DNA from: Typhlomys cinereus
Lineage: Eukaryota > Chordata > Mammalia > Rodentia > Platacanthomyidae
Assembly (NCBI GenBank): GCA_023101885.1
Contig: JALPQD010000214.1
Span: forward strand, 1,054,001 to 1,118,000
Direction of reading: 5' to 3'
Length of the DNA: 64,000 nucleotides
Shown here: positions 49,290 through 61,267 of the stretch, one piece after another
Layout: every line of letters begins with the position of its first letter
How positions within the stretch are numbered: position 1 is the first letter of the stretch
Made by a program: the position numbers and the translations under genes
The notes under the pieces: model-generated
The model's input: the letters and a program-made list of their open reading frames with translations, nothing else
Database searches by the model: none
What the model was told of the DNA's origin: nothing

Positions 49290-50010
49290 TTCATTTCACT
49301 TTCATTTTTACTTTTTTATTTTTTTTATTTTTTCCCACTCATATAAGCTCAATAGGTACCCTGGTCTTTTAGTCCTCTTCCTCCCTCCACCCTTCCCCAG
49401 TCTCCCCTTATAATCTCCCCTCCTCTTCCCCTTCCTTTCACCCCCCTCCCCTTCTCCTAGTGCCTCCTCTTTACCCCCTCCTATCTCCTGGAGCATCCCT
49501 CTGTGTGAATGCCAAATATCTCTCTGAGTCCTCCACCCTAGTGAGGTGTAAGGACTCAGTGGCATAGCCCAGAGCCATTTCTTGGGCTCCCCTTTAGTAT
49601 GGGAACACTATTATGACTGTCAATCCCCTACCTCTAAGGATCCTACTCCCTGTGTTCCATGCTAAACTTTGGGGGGTTCGATAGCATATCAGTCATTATG
49701 CACGTTATGCCAAGTCTGATTATGGCAACTTGTGTGGAGTATCTTGCATATCATTGGTCCTCTGCATCTTTAAGCTCTTACAATCGTGCTGCCCCCTCTT
49801 CTGCAGGACTCCCTGAGCATTAGGATGGGGAGAGATTTGACTGGTCTGGTTCCAGGGTCTTTGGTGTTCTGAATTATGGTCTATTGTTGTTTTCAGTTTT
49901 GCTTTTTCTGCACCACCCTTGGCTCCCTCCTGATTGGTATTGAAGGTCACCTCCTGAAGAACAGGGAATCCGACCTTGTCTGGTCCAGGGCAGAAAGCTT
50001 CATTTCACTT
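49290..50010 (-). mobile_element. LINE-1 3' UTR, older subfamily, 12-bp TSD
   Basis: Body 49302-49998, with TSD TTCATTTCACTT at 49290-49301 and 49999-50010. The antisense 3' UTR differs from the young copies, for example CTCATATAAGCTCAATAGGT near 49338 against CTCATACAAACTTAATAGGT. It therefore belongs to an older subfamily. Confidence 0.87.
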
Positions 50011-50337
50011 AATAATGTTCAAGATGAGACATTTCCAATTCTGTTGAATCACAGGTATCAAGTAAGAACTTACATAAAACCTAAATTATTTCAATTACAT
50101 TGGAATGCCTATTTGCAGAATATTATTAGTAAAGTCCATAAAATTTTCCTTCAGTGTTAGTGGCAAATACATTATTCTATCCTCCATTTTAAGCTATTGT
50201 TAAGGATAACATGTTTTTGTTCACACAGCATTCATTTTGACATCCTTACTCTTAATTGCATAGTGATAACATGAAGAGAAATCCTATGACAACTAGTGTA
50301 AGTAAGATGTTGTAGAGTTAGTAACTTGTAATGGGAT

Positions 50338-50745
50338 AAATGAGCTCACCAAAAAATGCATGCCCTGCACAATGTCCAACACACTACTGACCTCACAAAG
50401 TCTAGCATCTGCTAAAGGCACCAAGATCCTTGGAGGCAAGGGATTGGCAGCCACAGTAGTGTTCCTATGCTTAAGGGGAACACGGGAAAGGGTTCAGGAA
50501 AATGCCACTGTGTCCTTGTATGTCATCGGAGAGGAGGGCCCAGAGGAGAATCAGGGATGCATATTAAAGGACTCTCTGGGAATTGGGGCGGGAGACACTG
50601 GGGGATGGGGAAGGAGGGGTGAGGGGAGGGGGAGGAGGGGGTTTGGGGGGAGGAGGAGGGAGGGAGGGAACCGGTGTACCTATTGTTTGTATGAGCGGAA
50701 ATAATAATAAAAAATGTTAAATAAAAAAAAAGAAAATGAAGGCAC
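50338..50745 (+). mobile_element. short LINE-1 3' UTR
   Basis: L1 sequence from about 50354 (GCATGCCCTGCACAATGTCC) to about 50730 (AGCGGAAATAATAATAAAAA). It includes the densest G-rich tract of the window (50585-50680). The possible TSD AAATGAGCTCAC/AAATGAAGGCAC is weak. Confidence 0.87.
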
Positions 50746-51609
50746 AAAAAATAAATGTAAAAAAAGAGAACGGTTTGAAGAATAATAAATGTAGACAGAA
50801 AATAATAAATGTAAAAAAAGAAATCAATATTATATCACTTAGAAACAACTGTCAAATTTGGCAAACCTAATTTCAAACCATAGATAATTTATTTTTCCAA
50901 AAAGGCAGCCAAACACCTTGATATGATTCATAATTCTAGTGTGGTTGAGGTATAATTTACAAGTAAAATTTACATGAACCCAAAGTGCATATATGATCTG
51001 ATTGACATGATTATTTAAATTGATATCTAAAATGCCCTTTATATTTGTTTGTTCCCTCTCACATTTTTATAAGCAATACCAGTTTCTTGTCTTGCCATTT
51101 TGTTGACTAATAATATTTTCTGTTTCTAAATATTATACTTCTCTTTTTGAGGTGAAATACAGTCATATTAGGTTTCAGTTTCTGTTTAAATCCTTTGATC
51201 TATTAATTTAGGTTATTCCTATAATTTTCTTTATTTTTTATCATATTTCCTAGCAGTTGAGGTATATATAGTTCTTTAACAATCCCATGCACATTTGCCT
51301 TCATGAAACTATTTGCTGAATTACAGCATACATCATTGAGTCACAGCATTTATTCCTGCCTCTTTAAATGATGCTTTTTAGTTTGGGGATTCAAGTGGTT
51401 TGGTGACTCATTTGGCCCAATTAATTGTACTTGTATAACATAATATGCATTTATGTATATATATATATATGTATATATGTATAACTTATTATATATATTC
51501 AATTCAGTCCATGAACAATTCTTACATGTATCTCAAACCTGAACAGGAAAGGCAGTGATTACTGGTTTGAAGTCAAAACCTTGAAAGTAAATAAGAAAAA
51601 TATATATTT
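50746..51609. other. AT-rich sequence, no feature recognised
   Basis: No gene; an AT microsatellite lies at about 51457-51472. Confidence 0.45.
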
Positions 51610-51945
51610 AAGAAAACCTGGGGCTGGAGAGGTGGCTCAGGGGTTAAGCCTCTGCCTTGCAGGCAGAAGTTCCTGTGTTCGGATCCTAGACCCTACGTAT
51701 AGACGCCGGGCGGAAGCGGGGCATTTCCGGTCCTGGTAGGGCGGAGCCTGTGAATCCCTGGGCAGAGTAAACAAGGAGGAGGTGGAGGTGTCCATGGTGG
51801 TTCCTGAATTCGTCTGTGGTTCTACACACACATACATACATACATACCCACACATACATACACACACGCGCACACATGCATACACGCACAATTGAATAAA
51901 TAAAAAAAATTTTTAAAAGATTTAAAAAAAAAAAAAAGAAAACCT
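51610..51945 (+). mobile_element. B2-superfamily SINE, younger subfamily
   Basis: Body about 51620-51935, TSD AAGAAAACCT at 51610-51619 and 51936-51945. The head GGGCTGGAGAGGTGGCTCAG has box A TGGCTCAGGGG and box B GTTCGGATCC. The body retains many CpGs (TATAGACGCCGGGCGGAAGC), then ACACAC/ACATAC repeats and CAATTGAATAAATAAAAAA. Confidence 0.94.
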
Positions 51946-52129
51946 AATTCATGTTCTCTAATATTTTCAACAAAATGCACAATCTACTTGGAGTGAAATC
52001 TAATATTTCACTAAACATTATTTAAAAATAATACTATTTTAACAAAAAGTTGGGTATGTTTTCAGCTTTATTCACAAAAGTTTCATAGAATTTACATTCA
52101 ACTCTGCTTTACATATATTGAAGAAACTA

Positions 52130-52500
52130 ATGATGGGACTGGAGATTCTTCAGCAGCTAAAGTGCTTATCATGTAAGTATTGTGCCTAAGTTCATATATC
52201 CAGAATACTTATAAATGCTGAGTTGATTCAATACAACACCTATAGTTCCAGCCTCAGGAATAGAGAGAGGCCATACACAGAAAAGTTCCCTTGGAAGTAG
52301 TCATATCTATTAGATCTGGGATTGACTGGAAGACCTTGACTCAGTGAATAATGCAGAGTCATTGAAGAGGATTCCCAAAACCAGCTTCAGGCCTCCACAC
52401 TTATAGGTACATATGGACCATCATTTACACACACACATGTGAACATATGTAAACACATGTACACACACAGCACACACACTCATGCACTTGAATAAAAGAA
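52130..52500 (+). mobile_element. B4-like SINE, diverged
   Basis: The tRNA-like head GGACTGGAGATTCTTCAGCA is followed by a B1-like central part (ATAGTTCCAGCCTCAGGAAT). The end, CTTCAGGCCTCCACACTTAT, leads into CA-rich repeats. This layout fits B4/RSINE-type SINEs. Confidence 0.68.
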
Positions 52501-53954
52501 AAAAATAGCAGTATAATACTCATTGTATGGTGACGGATATTGAAATTGGATAGATTAAGTACCAACTTTAGAATACTGAGCTGTGTTGACCACTGTAATG
52601 TAAATATAGTAAGACATAGGATGATGAAAAAGAAAAATGGAATTTGGATACCTTACCTATACTTTTACATTTAATCTCTATACCTTATTAATGAAATAGA
52701 TATACATACAAATATACATACACATGCACACTCACATATGTATATATTATATATATACATAACATAAATTTTTAAGCTAAGACAAATTGTATCTATATGC
52801 AATATAATAAGTGCTCATGTGTTATTTTAATTGCAGTGGTGAAAGTTATATTAAAAGCAAAACATACATGGCAGTGTTTTTAAGTGAAATCTTCCAATTT
52901 ATGCATATCATACCAGTAAGAGGCATATGGGATTTTTGTCTTTCAAATGTCATTTATACAACAACATATGCAATTAAAACATGATTTAGGTATTGTTGTA
53001 ATTAATGCAAGAAAACAAAATTAAAACTTAGTTAAGATTTAGGCATATGTTTTGTGAAATAAATTTAATCTATTTAGATAAAGATTTCAAATTTCTAATG
53101 CCCTTTTCTAAGAAAATGATACTTTTTTGAAACTGTTATTAAAAATGAGTATTATAAATATTTTAGGGATTTTTAGCACAAAAACTAATATATAAATAAG
53201 GACACAAATAAATGTATAATAGTGTCAAATTTGAATGAATACAATTTTTCATTAGGCCATTGAGAATTTCATCTTAATATCATATTTCTTTGAATAACCC
53301 ATTTTAACTTTCTTGTATAACCCATTTTACCTAGTAAAAAAGATTAGCATAAATTCTGGCCTAAAATGTAACCAATTCTGAGTAATAAGCTATGTATGTC
53401 CCTTCAACATTGTCGTCTTTCCCTTGCATATTCATAGGGGTGCTACCTAATAATAAATTTTAAAACTACAGTATTTCTTCATCTTTCTTCTGTCAGCAGC
53501 ATCTATTGAGTAAGCCATCTGAGTAGTTTCTTAGATTGTTGTACTTATATGTATTATGAGGTTTCTTTCTTACTCTTCTCTTTCATGCTCTTAATTTCTC
53601 CTTTATTACCTCCATTTTTTCCCTTCTATTTGCTTTCCTTCCTTCATAATTTCTATTAATGTCATTGCAACTACAGAAAGCATTATATTTTTATATTTTC
53701 TACACAGAGCTGTAAAATATGTGGGAAATCCATTAAGATTTGTTCTAATATTAATCCCATAGCTGATATAGTGCAATGTGTTAACATTGATAAATAACAA
53801 TTCAATTATCTGCATTCCAAAAGTCTAGTTTGTTTTCTATATAGGTTTAAAAATTAGATACATAATTTTGGTGGAGTGTCAGAGTTGTGAAATGTGCCAT
53901 TTATCAAAGAGAAAAGGTAAGAGACACACACTCTGGGCTTTTGGCATCTCTTTT
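52501..53954. other. AT-rich sequence, no feature recognised
   Basis: No gene; TATA/CACA-rich stretch at 52715-52765. Confidence 0.45.
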
Positions 53955-54105
53955 TATAGTTCTTCCACTGACTCTCCTGTGACCTTCACCAAATGGAGCT
54001 CAGTTGAACTGACTGTAAAGGGAGGATAGACATAGTGACCTGTCTTCCAGTGGTGTTAGAAGACTCAATAAATCAGAACCTATGAAGTTCTTTAAGGTTC
54101 TCCGA
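53955..54105 (+). mobile_element. MIR SINE remnant
   Basis: The order of motifs resembles the mammalian-wide MIR core: CCTGTGACCTTCACCAAATG, ACTGTAAAGGGAGGATAGAC, GTGACCTG, GTGTTAGAAGACTCAATAAA. It is strongly diverged. Confidence 0.5.
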
Positions 54106-54689
54106 TGAATTGTGCTGGGGAAGGGTGAAATGTCAGAGTACGAAAACTGCTTGTACCTTTTATACATCAGTTATTACCAAATGGTGCTATGAAATAGCAT
54201 GCCTACATCTTCATAAAATAATTCTCATTTTCTAATAGAACATCCAGTTCAGTCACTTTAAAAGTGTTTAATAAATTGTGTTAACCTGAACAAACTATTT
54301 TTACCTCAAGTATTTATGGAAACCTATTTTGCTCCATTATCTCTGATAACCAAGATAAATAAGTCCTTTAGAAAAAATTATGGATTAATAAATGCATTTT
54401 ATGTGTTTGCCAGTTGCACTGTCTTTGCTTACTTCCTAGATGTGCTCTTTGGAGTTGATTAACAGCTATGCTATCTTTGCCATCTTAATATATAAGGAAG
54501 TTGGTGTGTATTCTAAATCATCTATATTCAGACTTGAAAATTAATTTTGCTTTGATTTTTTTTAAACATCTACTGATTAAACTTAAGCAGCTAAAACATC
54601 TCAGGCATTTAACTTCAATGTTGTGTCCTCCCCTATCAGAGCAAAATTGGGCATTTTCCTATACACAATAGAGGAAAAAAAGCAATTAC

Positions 54690-55200
54690 TATCAATCAGT
54701 GACTAAGCAACAGATTGGAGTATTTAGAAAGACTCATTCATACACAGATTTGCAGCAGTGTTCAGCTCTCTGATTAGATTCCATAGATTTTAAATTGTAG
54801 CTAATTAGGCTGTCATAGGTTCATTAATGGCTCTACTGATTCAGCACTCCCTCACCTGCATGCATATTAAAGCTCATTAGCTCCCTTGTCTAAAATACCA
54901 CCTGCATTAATTGCTGCCAATGCACCAGGCCTCTTCAGAAGGCTCTTGTGACAATGATTCTACCTGCTTGTAGTGCCCCATGCCCCGGAAAGCTCTTCAG
55001 GAGAGCTTTCACATAAAGTTCATGGTGCTGCACAGTGGCAAGACTGCAGCTGTTGTAAGGGCAGTCAAGCCTGCTTCACGCTTAACAGCAGGATATAAAT
55101 AATTAGAGATGCCTGTGCTGCAGAGCTTGACATGCGCCTTTGCACCCCACCCAAAGCTTCTGCTGCAATGTCCCTTCCTGAAAATAAGCTCTCCATGTAA
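54690..55200. promoter_or_regulatory. candidate conserved enhancer block
   Basis: A 500-bp stretch free of recognised repeats, with several homeodomain-type cores in a short space: CTAATTAGGC at 54801, TTCATTAATGG near 54821, GCTCATTAGCTC at 54871, GCATTAATTGC at 54904, ATAATTAGAG at 55099. A Pit/Oct-like GCATGCATATTAAAG (54860) and a CACCTG E-box (54855) are also present. The reading as a developmental enhancer is inference. Confidence 0.4.
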
Positions 55201-56374
55201 CCTTTTTTTTCAATTTTTGATTTCTTGAAGGAATTTCCACAAAATTTTTAGCCTGAGTCAGAGACAGAGAACTGTAACTTTCCTTGGATTCATGGTCTTT
55301 CTTCCTAGAATGCAGGACATGGAATCTTGGGTAGGTCTCCTGAACCTATCTCAGCTCCCAGTTGCCTCAATAAGTTACCAACACAGATAATCAATGATAT
55401 CATCCCATGTTTTAATATAGTTTTCATCCTTAAAGTCAAAGTGGTATGCTTGTTTTATGCTTCAATTTATTTTCATTTGAAAAGCTTTTATTCCCTCAGC
55501 AAAAGCAATTTTTTTCTGTAGCAAAAGGATATTGAATTCAGTTATCCACAGCCTCACAACAAATCCAAATACTCAGTGTTGAGATAGTTCTAGTAAGAAT
55601 GACCAAGTAAAAATGTCAATGATTTCGAAATTGGCAAATGGTAAAATCCTTCTCATGTTGCTGGCTTTTCCCCTAAATGCTAAGTTGTTAAAAAATCTGC
55701 AATTGCTAGTGCCCAGTAATGACTTAAGGATGGATTTCTGTCCCTTCCAAGTTTAATATAATAGCGACTTTTTGATTTTACAGGCATTTAGAGTTGAATT
55801 TAAAATTAAAAGAAAATTTCTCTATATTAATGTAAGTTTATTTGTATAAATATATATGTATAATTGATAAAAAGCTCAATTTCCTTAATATAATTTTTGA
55901 ATAATAATAAATTATAAAATTATATGTGTCACATATTTATATGAAAAATTGGTCTTTTAAAGTTCAGTAACTTTAGAGAGACTTCATTTATGAAAAAATG
56001 AAAATTATGAGTAAGCTGAGAAAATTAGAACTGTGTATAAAAATGCGAATTGGGTCATAAAAATACAAGTTTTGCAGGTAATATTAATTTATTCCCCCAA
56101 GATAAAAATATCATCTTACTACTAAATGTCAAATAGACCAAGAAGATACACTACATACATCTCATCGTATAGATAAATATCCCATAAAATAAAATAAATT
56201 ATGTTATTTTATTATATATTATTATATTATTTCATGCAGTTAATTCCATAAATATTTTGGATAAAATATTAATTTAATTTAATCTAATAGCCATCAGCAC
56301 TTCCAGGTGTCTCTGCAAACTCTTATTGTTTGCTATGGGGAATTAAATTTAAGAATTTGACTAAAAAAAAAACT
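55201..56374. other. AT-rich sequence, no feature recognised
   Basis: No gene or identifiable repeat. Confidence 0.45.
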
Positions 56375-56760
56375 ACTAAAGTGTTGAGGAGATTGCTCAG
56401 CTACCAAAGCTGCAGCCAGACAAGCCTAACAGCTTAAGTTCAGACTCCAAGATCAAGCATAAAAGCCAGATGCATTGGCACAAGTGTCTGTCATCCCAGT
56501 GTACCTACCAGAAATTGGAGGCAGATACTCAAGGAACCCTAGAAGCTACATGACCAGCCAGCCCAGATAGATAGCAGGTTAATCACAAAGTGGAGAGGCA
56601 AGAACAGAGACCTGAAGGTTGTCCTCTTACACACTTACTCATCCACATAGTCACCCATATACTAAATCTAAAGCAAATAAGCTGCTGAAATTTACCTGGA
56701 GAGATCTCCCGAAATACACAGTTTAAAAAAAAATACTGTATGCAGGCCATATTCCTACCC
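56375..56760 (+). mobile_element. B4-like SINE, diverged
   Basis: Head TTGAGGAGATTGCTCAGCTA, central AAGCCAGATGCATTGGCACA and TCATCCCAGTG, then GACCAGCCAGCCCAGATAGA and CTGAAGGTTGTCCTCTTACA. These are the B4 landmarks in order. Confidence 0.78.
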
Positions 56761-57599
56761 TATTCCTTATTATGATACTAGAAATATGTCATATTTCAAA
56801 AGAAAAAATATATTTGGCTTTAATTGCATCCAGTACCGAAGCAATGATAAAATACATGTGCAAAACTTCACGTCACTCCCTTCAGTTTTGCCTAAACATC
56901 ACAAGACTGTAGGCTCTCAAACACAGGTCCATAGGCTCTCACTTCACACCTGTCAACTGTTGAGTTATTTCTCACAGGTATGTGATCATCCTGCAATAAC
57001 AATATAAAAATGGTTTCCTTCAAAACAAATCTGTAAGTCTTAAACTTACTACTTGTGTTCGCTTGGAGCAAAAGCTTGCAGTATTTATTTGTCTGCTTAT
57101 AATTTGTCTATAATTCACTCATTCCTCCATTCATTCATGTAAAAGCACTCTGTTCTGATTTCAGGAAGACAGGACAGGCTTGCTCCATGTCACTTCTACA
57201 GAACTCTTTGGCTGCAACACACTACTGAGAACTAAAATGACAATACACCCACCTCAGGAACAGGGTACTCAGAGATAACTTTGCTGATCTCCCACCACTC
57301 CAAGCCTCTTTGCTTCTATTGTATACTTTCTTGGATCTTTTCTAAATTCTGCCAATACTTTTATAAATTGTGCTTTCTTTACCAAACTCTCATCCACCCT
57401 GTTGAGAGTGTAGAATTTCTTCTTTGGATCGTGACTGATACCAACTTATTATCGATTTCTTGAATAAATGAATCAGTCTTCTCGTTCAAATAGTTTGATT
57501 TTGTTTAAATGGTACTTTAATTGTATTATTTCCTTTAGTTTATTTTTAATGCTCTTATCCCAAATACATGCTAAGTATACTCTTTACTCTGTTAAGAAA
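56761..57599. other. unassigned sequence
   Basis: No gene or identifiable repeat. Confidence 0.45.
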
Positions 57600-57835
57600 G
57601 ATACTTTGCCAACAAAATGGCTCAATAGTTAAAAGAGTCTGCTTGCAAAGCTAGCAACCTGAGTTGGATCCAACTCAGCTTGGATCCCCAGGATCCACAT
57701 GGTGGAAGGAGAGAATTGACTACAGAAAATTTGTCTTCTGACCCCCATGTGTGTGCCATTGTACTCACATGTTCTCTGTCTCTCTCTCTCTCCCCCCTTC
57801 CTCTTTCAAATAAATAATGAATTAAAAAAGAAACT
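57600..57835 (+). mobile_element. B3-like SINE
   Basis: The head AATGGCTCAATAGTTAAAAG is followed by GATCCACATGGTGGAAGGAG and TGTCTTCTGACCCCCATGTG. Then come a (TC)n tract (57776-57795) and CAAATAAATAATGAATTAAA. A short internal duplication of TTGGATCC/AACTCAG is present near 57665-57686. Confidence 0.82.
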
Positions 57836-57864
57836 AAAATACAAATTTTATAACATTTCTATTA

Positions 57865-58259
57865 GGAATTGTCATAGTTAAGCACAGGTGTCAACTTGAC
57901 TGTTGAGGGTTTGAGTTCTAGGCACAGTCGTAGAGAGTTAAAGAGGGCATGAAACCGTTAAGAGATAACGGTTGGGTTTAGGCCCTGGATAAATCACAGA
58001 GAGCTGGTTGAGAGAGTAGGTATCCTTTTGTTCACTTGGTCAGACATGCTAGTCTGGCAAGTAAGGATTATCCATCTCTCAGCCATTATGTGGTAATGGT
58101 GTGGCCAGTTTCCTTGGCCCTGGTGTTGGGTGCGTGCTCTCTCTTCAAGCTGGACTGAGAACTGTAACCAGACTGTCGTTAAGAAAGTAAATTCCTTCTT
58201 CCCTTAGGCTGTGTGATGGTCATTTATCAGCAATGTTGCAGGCTAATTGCAACAGGAAT
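57865..58259 (+). mobile_element. solo MaLR LTR (ORR1-like) with perfect 5-bp TSD
   Basis: The LTR at 57870-58254 (385 bp) starts TGTCATAG and ends ATTGCAACA, so it has TGT...ACA ends. It is flanked by GGAAT at 57865-57869 and 58255-58259. The LTR is homologous, in reverse orientation, to the LTRs at 32980-33405 and 34568-34755 (GGTGTCAACTTGACTGTTGA near 57888). Solo form implies LTR-LTR recombination. Confidence 0.85.
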
Positions 58260-58637
58260 GTTTTAAACCATATATACATACAAAATACCTGTTTAAATTC
58301 AGGTAATGTTTCAGGTTATGTTCCAACACATTTTGTGATATTCCTATTTGAATGTATTTATGAATATGCATTATTATCCATGCATAAGTAATTATATATA
58401 CCCCCTGTTTGAACACACATATTTAAATGTAGCAGTACATGTCTTTCATGGTTACTTTTAATTTTTTTATTATAGCCCAAAATAATGGTACCTCCTACTG
58501 ATATGTTGCTATCACTGATAATTTAAAGTTAATTATTCTTGGTATTTTATGTTGTGTCTTCTGTTTTTGTTAAATAATCTGAAATATCAAATCTTCCAGT
58601 AATCCCCTTACTATTTACTTTGTACATATCAGCTTTT

Positions 58638-59783
58638 ATCACTGTAATTTTTTTTATTTCCACTCATACAAACTTAACAGGTACACCAGTCCCTTCCTTC
58701 ACTCCAACCCCCACCCCTCCCTCCCCATTCCCCACCCCCTCCCTCTCCATCCCCCAATGCCTCCCCCTCCCCTCCCTGGAGCATCCTTTAATGTGCATGC
58801 CAAACTCTCCTCTGGGTCCTCCTCTCCGATGAGGTGCAAAGATCCAATGGCATTTCCCAGAATACTTTCCTGTGTTCCCCTTAAGCATAGGAACACTACT
58901 GTGGCTGTCAATCCCTTGCCTCCAAGGATCTTGGTGCCTTTAGCAAATGCTAGACTTTGTGAGGTCAATAGTGTGTTGGACATTGTGCAGGGCATGCAAA
59001 GTCCAATTATGATTGCTTCCGCCCTAACTTGTGTGGAGTATCTTGCATATCATTGCTCCTCCCATCCTTTTGCTCTTACAATCTTACCACCCCCTCTTCC
59101 GCAAATTTCCCTGAGCTTCAGGATGGGGAGAGATTAGGCTGGCCTAGTTCCAGGTGGTTGATATAGAGTCTCTGATGTTCTGGATTATGGTTTGTTGATT
59201 TTCTTTTGCGGTTTTGCTGCTCCTTGCAATGCGCTTCACTCCATCCTGATGGGTATTAGATGTCACCTCCTGGCCAGAGATAAAAAGCTGTTAAGCTAGA
59301 GTCTTGTTATAAGAGTATATTCAAAGATAGATGTAATAAAATAATAAAAGTAGGAAATCACGGTGAGGGAGGGGTCAATCACCCATTTGCGAAATGGTTA
59401 CTTTCTATCTGCCAGATATGCCCTCCCCTTCTGGTAATATCATATTCCATCAGTTGTAAATGACCAGGAAGGATAGTCTGTGAACTTAACCATATATTTC
59501 ATTACTTCTTGCAGTCCTTGACGGTGGCCTATTTTCTCTGCTGTAACATGGTCCCCTCTCTCCTTGTTTCTAGTGTGGCCCTCCTTCCCCATCCCTCCTG
59601 CTCATAATTTTCCAATTACTGTAGGTATTACAGAGATTTGCCGGGAAATGGATGGAATTAGAAACAATTGTATTGAGTGAAGTATCCCAAACACAGAAAA
59701 TTAAGCGCTGTATGTACTCCCTAATAGGTAGATCCTAGTACCAAACCCACTTAGAGACACTTAAGGATAATCATCACTGTAAA
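58638..59783 (-). mobile_element. LINE-1 with 5' inversion (twin priming), TSD
   Basis: TSD ATCACTGTAA at 58638-58647 and 59774-59783. The segment 58648 to about 59634 is antisense L1 3' UTR. From about 59635 to 59773 the L1 runs in the sense direction: TTTGCCGGGAAATGGATGGA, then GTATCCCAAACACAGAAAAT, then ACTCCCTAATAGGT. This is the end of ORF2 and start of the 3' UTR. The two arms meet head to head. Confidence 0.93.
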
Positions 59784-60539
59784 TTTTGAGTTATTTTTAT
59801 GGGTATCAAGTCTACAATAACTTTTTGCACATTTACAATAGAAATACAGTAGTAACTTTTACTCTGCTTATACTCTACCAACAATATTTCTGTACATTGT
59901 TGAATAGCTCTTTGCTGCACATTCACTCTGTGTAGAAAACTGGGACTATAGTAGGCTTCACTTTTTCACAACTATGCAGATTTACTGATCTTTAATATGT
60001 GATATCAAAACATTACTTGTCTACAGACTTTCCAGCTTGGGATAGTTTCTAGTGAAAAGATAAATCGAGCCTCTCTATTCATTATAATTTGAAGTCAACC
60101 AACAGCAAATGATGCTTGAAAAGATGATGAATGAGAAATTAATTATGGATTAATTTGATTTTCTGTTTGCTTCATTATGTGTTGAATTTCAAAATGCTAT
60201 CTCATAAAAGTGAGATTAGTCATTTACTTTTTGGTAGCTTCTGTGTTACCAGTATCAACACCCTTTTAATAGAAATGGTTTTGGGAAAAATACAAGCCCT
60301 GTGTGTTTGTCTTTTATTATCTCAGGAGGCCTGATGCTTTGAGTGCTGGAATTGTAAGTATCATGAATCACATGAATACTAGAAAATTCTCCTGGGATCA
60401 GAGATAAGGATAAGCTATATAAGGGAAGAGGTAGTAAAATCTTGTTTTGAAGTTATGAACGTTTAAAATTTTGCAACATGCCCCTATGTACTGGTGGCAA
60501 TCTTAGGAGAAGTAGTTTCAGGCAGTAGGATCCTTAGGG
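59784..60539. other. AT-rich sequence, no feature recognised
   Basis: No gene or identifiable repeat. Confidence 0.45.
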
Positions 60540-60840
60540 TCCAGGGTCAGACAGAGGTAAGGTAGTACTCATATCAGCAGCAGTCCACCCAAGAAAGGGC
60601 TTCTTGTTCTACCACAGAGGACTGAACCCCCACTACAGCAGATGATAGAGAGGCAGCCTCAAGACTTATAGAGCCAAAGAACAGGCAAGTAAGAAGGAGC
60701 AGGCTGGACCAATGAAGGGAGGCGGGAGGCTGAGAAGGGAAGAGAGGATGGAAAGGGAGGAAGGAAGGACGGGGGAGCAAGCAAGGCAAGTAGGAAGAAT
60801 TTAAATTATTTTAAAATAAATTTAAAAAATAAAATCAAAT
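60540..60840 (+). mobile_element. old LINE-1 3' UTR fragment
   Basis: CAGAGGACTGAACCCCCACT followed by a purine-rich tract (60710-60790) and an AAATAAATTTAAAAAATAAA end. It is roughly complementary in content to the old L1 copies at 31030 and 61720. Confidence 0.65.
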
Positions 60841-61267
60841 TTTATTTCTGAAGCTAGATTTTCTTCAGGTATCTTAGGATGTTCCAAAATTTTCAATAGT
60901 TTTAATATATCTTCAAGGGATGTTGTTTTCCAGAAGAAATATCTTCAGATATTTAATGTGAAAATTTAAATTGTTTCTTGGTCCTAAGTTATCTAATGGA
61001 AACTGTAAATGAGGAAAGCATCACAAAAAATTAAACTGCTTCTAAAAGAATTTTATTTTGTGTTGTCTATTCTTTCCTATAATCCTGTAATTACCAAAAT
61101 GAAAGTTATGTATTACCTGTGTTGCCAGAAATTCTAAAGACTCATCTATGACTACTGGTCCTCAGAGAACAAAGCATTGAATTTGGGGAGATCAATTCAT
61201 AAATTAACTATTAAGTATGAGAAGATGACAATATTCTTTGAATATTATGCACATTTTATGAATAGAT
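60841..61267. other. AT-rich sequence, no feature recognised
   Basis: No gene or identifiable repeat. Confidence 0.45.

Noticed and set aside
51620..51700. tRNA gene suggested by boxes A and B
   Set aside because: The head belongs to a SINE with body, CA tract, A-rich tail and TSD; no tRNA cloverleaf is intact.
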